A DNA stretch of 64,000 nucleotides from Blasia pusilla (Eukaryota; Marchantiophyta; Marchantiopsida; Blasiales). Under the pieces are notes generated by a model. It saw only the letters and a program-made list of their open reading frames with translations. It was not told where the DNA came from and made no database searches. Positions 25,866 through 37,800 of this stretch are shown here, one piece after another. Both the position numbers and the translations under genes were made by a program. The stretch is taken from the NCBI GenBank assembly GCA_050084515.1, contig CM114272.1, positions 23,436,001-23,500,000 on the forward strand. Reading direction: 5' to 3'. Numbering within the stretch: position 1 is the first letter of the stretch; the number at the start of each line of letters is the position of its first letter.

Positions 25866-28800
25866 ATGAATGTGTGTGCCTCCCCGTCGCATGCCGATGC
25901 TTGGGATGTGCAACTTCAGTTGCAGAAAGAACTCGATGCCGTCAGTATCAGCTCTCACATTTCATCATCTTCATCCGCAGGTATACGCGAAAGTGGTAGT
26001 TAGAAATTTGATCGCCTTAGATTGCTCTCCGCATGTTCGTCGGCTACTGAATCCATGGGCAGTGTGTGAATAGTTATGATCCATAGATACGATTCTGGTG
26101 TCTTCGTCAACAGTCTTTAGGCGGTAATGATGACTGGAGGCCTCCATCGCATCACGATTCTGACATCGCTCGGTGTAATCGTGATTGCAAAAGATTATGA
26201 ACGTCTCAGAAGAACGGCTGGATGACAGAGGCAATCTTCCCAAACGGCTCGTATTTGATGCCCCAAACATCTGTTAGGGTGCACCACATCATTTCCTTCA
26301 GAGTTTAGAAGGAAGATTGAATCTATCTATGCAAAGCCACGGCGGCAAAAACAATTGCAAAGTTAATTTGAAGGACTCTGCGATCGGAATTCATGTAGGA
26401 AAGCTTGAATTCATCAGAAGCAGAATCTTCCCATGTTCTAAACCCTTCTCCTTAAAGCTGTGGTATCACATCATGAATGAGGCTTCTCTTGTTTCAATTC
26501 TACCATCTAGTCGGTGGAAATGTGACGCACAGATCAGAAAGAGTAGCAGCTTTAACTACAGTCATTCTCACAGATCAACTGCCCCTTAACTAGCGATGAT
26601 CATTCAGGAAAGTATATCAGTATATTGGGACTAGTAACATGCACGTGAAATCTGGCAGCGTACTGGAGGACATGAATTTGCCCCCGAGACTTTGGGCATA
26701 CAAAACCACATATAATGTAATAGACCAGCGGAAGCTTCCCAATCACGGATCATACGTAGAACCACATGGGCGCGAGAGTGATCTCTCGGGGGAATCATTT
26801 CGAGGTCTATTTGGAAACGTGCGAGTGTCAGGATGGGAAACCATAGAGCTAGAAATTGCAGAGTGATTTCATAGACGCAGGAAGGATTCAGACAGAGATC
26901 GAGATCCTTAAGAAGGCCCGATGATTGGAACTTCTGCTGTCAGTGCCTCTGACGTTTAGGTCCTGCGCATTGCTTGGTTTGTAGAATCTGTGACCTGTAG
27001 GAATCTTGTTCGAACGTTTCTGCGGCTGAGCTTCTACGAGTGACTCAGCCGTGGTACATACATGTGTCTCTGGAGAAGTGTTCTAATCAGTTTAGAAAAT
27101 AGCCATCTGGAATATTCGAGTGCAATTTTGATGAGTGATTTTTCCCAAGGACGTCTGCTGCTAATGTAAGCCTTTAAAAGCTGCTAATGTAAGCTTCAAT
27201 ATGCTTGTGATGTAAACGTTGTTCTTTGTCACCCGTCCCAAACAATCTCATGGTCCAACCGTACGCAGGCGACGAGCAATTCGTTACAGAAGAAGATGAC
27301 GAAGGGCCCCTAACCGCACACTCTTGCGGCAGAAAGTTGAATTTGCTCCTCGAAGGCTGGCGTGCGAAGGAGAAGAAACTTCAAGAGTATGAACAGTCGC
27401 TGAGGCGTATGAGGCTCTGGCAAGGGGGCCCGATCGGTGATCCTGAGATGAGTACCAGTGACGCCGAAGACGATCCTCACTCCAGCTTAAAGCACAGCGG
27501 ACAATGCGAACCAGCGAGACCACCGGAGGATACAATCGAGGGCGACGCACACAACTCAAAGGATCCTGTGGTACCGATCGGTGAACAGGGAGGATCAATG
27601 AGGAGAATGGCATCCGTGGACGTCGATCGGGAAGTTAGATCAGGCCACACGCACATCCGTAACCCTGATGAGCAAGCGCCGTTTCCAGTCGATTTCGAAT
27701 TCAAAATACAATCCAGTGGCTTGTCTGATTACGGAGGTACTCTCGGGCTCGTCGCGCGCAGTGTCTTTGTTCACGAAAATGCCTGGAGTTGCATGGGAGA
27801 TGACAGAGGAGACATCGGAAGTGGCAATGAGGGCACACATCTGACGGGCCATTTGAACTCAGTACCACAAGATTCAGCGTCGTTTATGAAGATCGACTAC
27901 CGCCACTCACAGAGTGCGGGGCGTGCCTGTGATACAAGTCAATTGTGCTCAGAGCTTCCTAAAAACGAGATCAAAGCGGACGGTCTCGAGAAGAGGAGCC
28001 ATGGGAAAGAGGAAGCTGACAGATCTTGCAGTTTTGAAGATAGCGAAGACGGAAATGACGTCGCTGTCAGTTCGCTGCAGACGGCAAGGACAAGACTGCT
28101 AGAAGAATTCAGAGCAGCGGAGACTCTCAGAGCGATTGAACACAATCGAAGACGGCGCAGCGAATGTGAAGACTCTCAGACGAGAATGCTTTTGGCGACG
28201 GAACGATGTATGGAGCTAGAAGTAAGCTCTTCAAATTGTAAGAATTTCCAATTTCATTCCCCATGAGATGATTTGAGAGAAAGACTACGAGAAGAAATGA
28301 TGAGCAAAAATTTCCGGCAAGGTATCGAAAGAAAACAATGAATGCCAAAAAAATATCAATTGCAACAAGGATGAAGTCTTGAGTCACAAGGGTTCTCATC
28401 GTGGCACTTAAATCCTTTATTCTTGTTGATCGTGAAACCTTGGATTCGTATGTGCTATTCAAGACACCAGGTTAGAATATATTAGGTCACAAAACCATTA
28501 ATTCATCCAATAAACAAAGCCACCATGAAACATAACCTCGTCAACTCGTTAATGAGAGAAGGCTTGTGTATTAGAAGGTAAGACCTATTTTTTTCTTTTC
28601 TTGAAGTACATGTCATTTATATTATTATTTCATTATCACATCATGATCATCATTATATACATATGGGAGAAAATGATAAATCTTTTACATAAACGTATTA
28701 CACAAGTAGGCATGTCTAGAAGGGAAGGATCAAGAAGTCCAAGGTGTAACCGTGAAAAGGGAATAATAAGAGGATTCATCGTACGTTAGACCCTAGTTCA

Positions 28801-31800
28801 TGCACTCACCCATGAATACATACTAGCATGATGAATGTCAAAGGTTACTTAGAGAACATGCTAGAAAAAATTGATTTGATTCAAAGATGGTAGAATTTTT
28901 TGTGAAGTAAGGCGAATATAAGTCTATTTTAGATATATATATATATACTCAAAAATAAGAAATATGGTATAAATCTTTGCTCTGAACTATTGGAGCTTCT
29001 TGAAACATAGATATTTTCTATCAATATAACCTAGACGAGAACTCGTATTTAATGGGTACCTATAATATATTAATTTCCAAGAAGTTAAATTTTTTTAAAA
29101 TTAAAAAAAACTCCTAAAAAAGTATGTCTTAAGACTCTACAAACAAATCCAAAATATTAAAGAATCTTTTTTCTATAATATTTAAGTCAAATTTATATGT
29201 TTTGTAGGAGGATTTACTAAAGGAGAAGACAAACAAGCTTGCCAAGCTAGAATTGGAACAAAAGTGGAAATTGCAGTGAGTCTTTCTCCACATTGATCAA
29301 CATATGGTCATTAAACAGTTAAGTAACCAAAAAGCATACTTACTAGACCTATTTTTAAATTTAAGAGAAAAAATTGAATCTAAATACTAAAGTGTAAGAT
29401 ATCCATGCAAGAACCCTTTGTTATTTTCACATAAGCATCTTATTCAAAAAAAAATCTTGCAAGCTTGAAAAGCTTGCAAATACGTAACCAAGCTTGAAAA
29501 TACATAAACATGCCTAGTCGTGCAATTTGACACAATTTCAGATTACGACCTTCTTCTTCATAAGAAACACTTTTTGAACAAGACTTTGAATTTTTTGCAA
29601 AAGATTTAAAACCTTTCCCAAGCCATCGACTAGTTACGTCAATAGATATTGCAAGAAATGCTAATACTAAAACTCTATCAAATCTCACGAGAGTTGTGTG
29701 CTAACATAACTATTAGACGTGATTGATATCGATTAATCAAGGGGACATATTTTAGTTATAAATATATTATGTTAAATAGAATGACATCCCATTGTACTTA
29801 TGCAAGGACTATTATTCTAGATCGCTTATAATTTGTAACAACTTGATTGTGATACGTCACAGGTTGTTTGAAGAGCTACAAAGAACAGAAGAAAGGAAAT
29901 TGGAATCACAAAAACAAGAGATGGAAGAGAGCTATAAAACTCTAATGGAATTAGCAAATACTTACAAGCTTATGGAGGAGAAACAGGTGAAGAGTGCTTG
30001 GTCAAGAAATGACATAGAGATAATGTACATGGGTAGATATGAGTTATAAATTTAGATTTATGAAAAATTAGCCCAATTCTTGATGTATAAGAATTTTATT
30101 GGGAGTAGTGATATACATAATTAGTTTCATGATTTTTTTATTGTGTGAATGCATAGGATCAAGAAGGATAGACATGAAAGCCATCTTTTGTTTCAATCCA
30201 AATCTATCTTTTTTTTTCTTTTTGGATTTTGGAGTGCATATAACGAGATTTTACTTTTAGTACTTATATACCTACTCAATTTTTGTTCTCTCTCTTCTTC
30301 ATCATCTTATCTTTGTGATTATGTAAACCATATTTTTTAACATGATATCAAAACTAATCTCTAGATAGTTGTGAGAATTCCTTCATAAATAGAAGAACGT
30401 TTATGAAGTTTCTCCTTCTTCTTATCTTATGGAAGATAAACTAGCGTCAACATTTGTTATTTCTCCAAGGCTACAAAATATTTATTTCATGCTTTAATCT
30501 GCTGAAGATTTTGTAGTCTCTCTTCCAAAATGCCTAACTCTTGTATTTGAATAAATTGCACCATATTTGTAAAATATTTATTTTCACATGATGTGTCACC
30601 CTATTTGATGATCTTACTAAATAGATCAAATGAAAATTTTCTTGCCTCTAGAAGCATCTAATTGATACATTATTCCATGTCTTCCATCTTTGACTCACGT
30701 TCCTCTCTTAAATGGGATAACTTTTAGTCTCATTTTTCAAGAGTTACTATCTATTCTCATTCTCCACTAATGTTACTAAAAGATGATTCTCCTTTCTCGT
30801 CCCTTCCTAATTTTTATGAAGATTTATAATTCATCCTGATAATATGTATTTAATTTGGATACTCATATATAAATCATAATATTATTTTATCAAAGGTTAT
30901 ATTTCTACTCGTGAAAATTTATTTAGTGGATGGATTGTATCACCTATAGGCCTTAGAATCTTTGACATAGTCAAAGAGATAGGAAAAAAAAGTTTATTTC
31001 ACTTCTTGAATATCACCTTAGTAATTTTTTGATTTACAAATTATCTTGTACACATATTTATTTATTTCCAATATACTTTAAGCATATTCTTCTCATGAAA
31101 TATAACGCTCACGAAATATAATCCTTGTTTCTAACTTATATAGACATTTTGAAAGGCTTCTACTTCTTTACTAATCTTTGGAATGTGATTATAATTCGAT
31201 CACAAGTATGCATAACTACTACGACAATCAAATTCCCATCTTTTATAGATAATTTAGATCTTCTAACTAACAAATTCCATGCTTCCTTGGATATTTGTAC
31301 ATTTTAAACATGGTTTGTCATAAATAGATTAAAAATAATCTATGTAGTGGTAACTCTAAATCAAACTATGAAGAATAAAGAAGAGATTTCCGAGCCACTA
31401 TTCAATAATATCTCCAACAAGCTTTTTAGATAGAATACTAGAAACATTTGAAAAAAAACTACTCTGATAATTTTAAAAATAAATTATTTTTATGAAGAAT
31501 ATGACTCTAGGCTTCATAAGGCGTTGTCTAATAAAATGATTGAGATTAAAAAATCCAAAACTAAAATATGGAATTTTAGGAAACCTTGATACACTTTGGT
31601 TTAAGTTGGTTGTATGCTAAATCCCATACTTTTTTCCTTTTGGAGATTTTCTTGGCTCTAAAATAACATTTGCAATTCTCCAGCAAAATTTTTCCCAATG
31701 AAAATTCTTATCTTTGAAATTTTTCTCCTCTTCTCATTAATTTTTTTTCATTACTTTAGATAAGTAGGCAAAATTACATTAGGTCCTACAGGGATCCTTT

Positions 31801-34800
31801 GTATTCCCTATTTCATACGGTCAAAGTGACCTAGTATCTTGAAAGCGACCTGTGTATATAGGATACCCTTACTTATATGAGTGGTGCTATGATAGGGATT
31901 GTTATCTATTGTGTGTCTTGCAGCACATTTATATGCCTTAGTAATTGATGATGCTACTTGTGCCTATGAGGTTTAAGTAAGATGTGTCATTGGAGAGAAT
32001 TTCCTCTTTTGCAAGGCCTTTCATTCATGTGCTTATAATTGATTCCAATTAGAGGATCATGTTGTGTGGGATAGTATATATTATGTACTCCATATCTTTA
32101 CAACCTATTCTAGATGGGTAATATATATACACATGAAAACAACTACTTTTTGTGTGTAAAAAATCACTACTTTTCCGAGTGCAAAAACCACTACTAGAAT
32201 TTCTTATTTTATGACTAATAGTGACCCTAATCAGAACAAACTTGCGATCATCCAAAAAATTACTTACAAAGTTGTGATAATGTTACCAGTCCTTTATGAG
32301 CACCTTGTGAGTATTTTGCGATTGAACTATATTTGATCTGCAAATGTAAGAAAACATTAATTTTGAGCCGCATTAGAATCACAAGTTAGGAGTCCAATGG
32401 TCATGTTTTCCAGTCAATTGCAAGTGCACATCTCGCAAAGTTGCGAGTGTAGTGCAACTATGTTGTGGCTCATGCGCAAGGTTGCGTATGGACAAAGTCT
32501 GTCTCCGCGGACATGTCCATGGACTTACGTTCGTGTCACATCTGGGTAGCCAATAGGCCGAGATCTATCGTGGATAGGGCGTAGGAGCCAGCGGACTATC
32601 TTGAGTGTAACTTTGTCCCACTGTGTCGGATGAGGCTGAGGATAGGTCCATTGTGTTAGGAACATCGTTTTTGAAAACTTTTGTGTTGAGGTCTTTTACA
32701 GCCGGGTGACTTGTTGATCAGGTCACCCGCCCCTTGTAACCTGTGCGCGCAGGTTACCAAGGGGAGGGCTATTTTTAGAGGAAGGTGGCTTTCCTAAGCC
32801 ATCTTTCTCATGTTGGGCCGTTGGAGCACCTCTATTGTATGTGTGTGAGATAGGACTAGGGTGCTAGCGTCCGGATTCCTTGATAGCACAAGGTGGACGA
32901 GGCTCGATATGCCGATGTAGATTGAGGAGTGGAGTTTTAGGCCGAGTGTGCCGTTTTTACTACTCTTTATTTTTACATGAGAAAGATGCCAGGGGGCTGG
33001 TGGGAATTCATTGTTTGCAGGTAGGCAAGCGAGTTGTCTTGGTCGAGAGCCCCTGGAGACGCGTGTGTTGCGGGTGTTTGTCATTTTTCTGTTCGGAAGG
33101 CCGTGGGCGGAAGCGCTGTCCATTTTTCTCAGAGTTTTCTGGTGCACAGGGATTGAGGACAGTGGCAGAGTGTAGTACAGAGTGGGGCGGTGAGCTTATC
33201 AGCGAGAGTGTCAAGAAAGAGCAGGCGTTTAGGTCGCACGGGCGGACGGTGGGCGGCGACGATGCGCCCATTCGAGTCCCTTTTCCCGCACTTGTCGTGT
33301 GTGATTGAGAGTGCTGGGTATTGGGTAGTAGTTGTTGCTAGGTGGGTGCAGTGATGGTGATGAGTGTAGATTCTGTTCATGTATAGCATGTTGGTGGATA
33401 TACTGCGGTTGCCGCATAGGGGTCGCATGTATGAACCGAGAGTGTCGCTAGATTAGGTGAGTCAATTGAGAGGCTCATGGTGAGCCCGAGTGTTGAGTGT
33501 GCGTGAGGTCGGGTATGTCATCACGGGATTGATGTTAGCATAGGTGAGCTAGTGAGGAGTGTGGGAGACTCTCGGTGAGTTTGAGTGCTTGAGCGGGTGA
33601 GACAGGGTTTGTCATCACGACGTTCTTTCAGGGTTTGGAAGAACGGGGTAGTGCTAGCAGTGGTAGTGGTGTGACACGGAGTGGAGTGAGATACCGAGGG
33701 GTTACCAGTGAGGAGCTACCTCGACATCCATCCGTGGCTGGATCGTCATCACTAGACACTGGGTCTGGTGACGAGATCGCAGACAGAGAGAGTAGTACTT
33801 GGCAGGAGATGGACAACAGTGGGCACCATCGACTTAGATGATTTTATCCAGGAGTTTGACACATGGTGCAACTTCCAGGAGATACGGAACCCGATACGGT
33901 TCAACCTTTTCATGGCATGGAAGGGGTTGTTCCAGCACTTGGAGAGGCATTCACGCGCATGAGGAGGATGATCATTGCTACGTATGGAGTGACTGAGCGC
34001 AGTCAGTCCAGTATTGGTACAGGGTTCTTGAATGAGAAGTACGGAGGAGAGTCCGAGATGCGGTGCGGATTCACACAGCGAAGCCCACATTGAAGGTGGT
34101 CTTTGAGTTGTCTGAGCGTATTGAGCTCAACATGAGTGAGGAGCAGGTAGTGACCGCTGGATTTTCTCGAGAGTCGACGGGTCCACGAGCGACGATGACC
34201 CCACAGGTGCCACAACGAGTACCAGTACCACGGGAGCGGGCCGATGTGCCCAGAGAGCATGGCGGGTACCGTGAGCCTATGAGGCAACGACCCGTACCTA
34301 CATATGTTGCCCAATAGGGACCGATGTGGTCTTGTTGGACGTGTGGAGGGGCCCATAGGCAGAGAGACTGCCTACAGCATGGGAGAGGACCACGAGCGCC
34401 TCCGATTGCTCAAGAGCCACAGAGGATGGCCCCACCACAACACCAGTGTGACTATTGCCACATATATGGTCACACTAGGGATAGGTGTTTTGAACTTTGC
34501 CTAGAGGCAAGTCCAGAGGTAGGCCAAGGGCCTGGGGGCGGTCCTCCTGGAGGAGGTCGAGGAGTTCTTCCTGGACGTGGTGGTAGAGGACCACCACCAA
34601 CCAGAGGAGATGGAGCAGGAGCACCAGAGCCGACATTTCTCTCGCGCATTGATCTGTTGGAGCAGAGGATTGCTGCCATGACGATGATGCAGCTTAGGGA
34701 AGGCACGGAGCTGCGAGCAGCTAGTGTGACTCCAACTTCTACCTCTTACCCGACCCGGGTGAGGATCTCGCCAATATGGGGTTTATGTGTAGTGCAGCCC

Positions 34801-37800
34801 AGGTTGAGGTAGCTGCAGTGGTGACTCGGGGTGCTGCGAGAGGCACCGAGAGGTGGAGTTGAGATTGACCCATCAGAGGGGACCGATGGGTGGCAGGCCA
34901 GGGTTCCACAGTCATTCACATTGTTGAAGGCACTACACACACCATCGATGATGCCTCGACGACTAGCGGTGCCTACAACTCAGGCACCTACGTCGACGTC
35001 ATGAGGAGTTGGAGTGACAACTCCTATACCTGCTCGAGTGGAGTCAGTGTTGGAGGTGGCCACCAGAGTGAGTCAGACTCCACTATTTTCCGCCATAGAG
35101 TTGGCGACGTTGGGAGTTGGACCAGCTGAGGTGTTCCGGCTGGCTGCCACATTGTATGAGCGTGGAGAGGTGACTGCCTCTTGTTTAGAGGTAGTTGAGG
35201 AGGTGGTGGACTTGTCCTCAGAGCTGGTGCTCGGAATGTTCTCTATAGAGTCATGGCATACGGCGGCGGCGAAGTTGGTAGATATGCCAGCTTGACCGGC
35301 CATAGAGCGAGCAGTGGTGACACACCTGGAGTAGTGTTATTGGATAACCGAGCTAGAGTATTTCGCTTGGTTAGTCGGACGGGGAAAATATACCACTCGC
35401 AGCGCGTCCTACTTGATTCGGGAGCGCAACCCTTGATGTTAGGGAAGGCGGCGTGTTTAGCGTTGGGGTTACGGAAGGCCGACATTGAGCCTCGTCCCTT
35501 CCAGATACAGACCTCGATTGGGGGCATGTCATCCACGTAGTATATGACTTGAGAGGAGATAGTTTTCAGAGTCCAGCCAGAGCATGAGACGTAAAGTGCT
35601 ATGGTGCGCACACATGCGATTACGACACCAGTTGAGTCGTACGATGTGTTGGTGGAGAGTCTACGATGTGTTGGTGGGGAGTATAGTGTTATATCCCCTA
35701 GGATTCATCCTTGACTTCTGGAAGGAGACCATTGCTTATCGGCCAGGGTGGCGGTCAAGTGACGGCCGGATGAGACAGTTACCCGTGCAGTTTGCTGGAC
35801 GAGGAGGTCAATCATGAGACGAGTTTGTGACCACGTTGGCAGCTTTCATAGGTAGTGTTAGCTGGCCAGGAGAGTTGTTGGAGGGGAACGCACATGCAGA
35901 GGATGTCCCAGTAGCGGATAGTCCCACGGAGAGACAGGCCATGGCGAGTGTCTCTTCCCATGATGGCGAGACCTCTTCACCATTGTGGGGTACGACTCGA
36001 GAGCCACGGAGGAGTGTCGACAACCTCGTGAGGCAGGCGTGGAGTCATGTTTTTATCCCGGAGCAGCGAGAGTCACGTGGTGATCGGGCTCTTGGAGTGG
36101 AGACATTGACCCCACTGGATACCACACCCGTTGTGTGGCAGTGCCCAGAGGAGGGTGTTAGGGTGTTAGATCTCTTCGGAGGGATTAGCACCGGATTGGC
36201 TGCAGTATTGCAGGGTGCATCAGTACCTTTATGTGGAGAGAAATGAGACCGCGCGGTGAGAATCATTACGTCACGTGGCACGATTGGTCCAGAGGTATCC
36301 TGAGTTGTTGCCGGTATCTGCAGTACCGAGATATCAGCATACACTACCCGCCGACATCTCTTTGGTGGGGGTGCAGGATCTGGATAGAGTTGGCACCATT
36401 CATTTGGTGATTGCTGGATGGCCATCTCAAGGTCATTCATCAGCTGGCCGAGGATTTGGATTGTAGGATCCGAGGTCAGGGATGTTTTGGGAGATATTGC
36501 GAGTAGTACGACACTTGCAGAAGAGTCGGACATGTTCTCCAACGTACATCTTGGAAAACGTGCAATTGTTGGGAGACACTCAGGTGAGGTCATGGTTGGG
36601 ACCTGCTGTGTTATTAGATGCGGAAAGAGTTGGATTACGTGCCCATCGTCCACCACTATGGTGGATGAACCTGATACCATCAGAGGTATTGAGTCGATCA
36701 TACGATGGAGTCGAGAGAGCACCACATCTCACAGTGGATGCTATTTTGGGCTCAGGGCGTCGATCTCAAGTGGTGACACATGATGATAGACCACCGTTGG
36801 CCATGGCCAATACGGTGGGGGAGTTGAGGACAGCCTTACCTTCGTTGGTGAGCTTCCAAGCATCCCATGCCTTTTGTCAGGGAGGGCCAGGCATGATTTG
36901 GGATGAGGTGACCGGAGCATTGGAGGAGCCTACAATAGATGAGCGCGAGCGTGCCATGGGATTCGCGACCGGTACTACGGCGGTGCCAGGGATGACTGGG
37001 GCATCCCGGAGACAGGTGTTGGGGCGGTGATGGACCTCAAATGTCTCATATGGATAGTCAGCATAGGTATGGTTGAGCAGAGACGGATGCGAGTGTCATC
37101 CATGCTGTCACGTCCACGAGTTGGACCATTGCCTACAAGGTCTATAAAGGCATTGGATGGGGGCGAGACGAGGAGAGATAGGCACCTATGGACTTCTTGG
37201 GACGTCGTTCGAGCAGAGAGTGTAAAGGCGGCAAGAGTAGCACATTTTCATTTTTCGGATGTAGAGCATGGTGTAGGAGGTCAGAATGGAGTGGCTGTTG
37301 CGGAGGTGGCTAGGGTTGCTACATAGCAACCAAACCCGGAGGTTGCGTCCTCTCCGAGTGAGGTCACGATGGAGACTTGGGAGCCTATGATAGGTCTCAA
37401 GTTGATAGGAGGAGAGTGACGGCGAGTTCATAGGTTTTTGAGAGGGCATGTCAGTTATTTTGCCTTCAGTATGAGAGACTTGGGTACGTTGAAGGATCCC
37501 GGGATACGGATTGAGTTGGCTAGTGATACGCCGATCTTTCGTCGACCCTACAAGTATTCTGATATGGAGCGAGCCTTGATTCAGAGCAGGAGTTAGGACT
37601 TGTTGGAGGCAGGACTTGTGGAGTTATCATATGGGGAGTATGCATCTGCCATAGTTATGCCGGAGAAGAAGGATATGTATGGCAATTGGACGGATAGGCG
37701 GATGTGTGGAGATTACCGTCCTATCAACCGACAGACTAGGTCAGATCAGTACGCTATGCCTACTCTTGAGGAGATCTTTGATGCGGTAGGGCATGCAAAG

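Noticed and set aside
27226-27268. Starting the LRRIQ1 gene at 27226 or the ATG at 27250
   Set aside because: 27226 is a TTG codon. An acceptor at 27268 joins in phase to an upstream exon (25866-25980) whose product resembles the LRRIQ1 N-terminus.
32978-33010. Primer-binding site just after the 5' LTR of the gypsy element
   Set aside because: No stretch complementary to a common tRNA 3' end is visible here, and the LTR end itself seems deleted.
35827-37050. Methyltransferase as a host gene captured only by this copy
   Set aside because: The same domain, in the same position, is present in two other divergent copies of the family.
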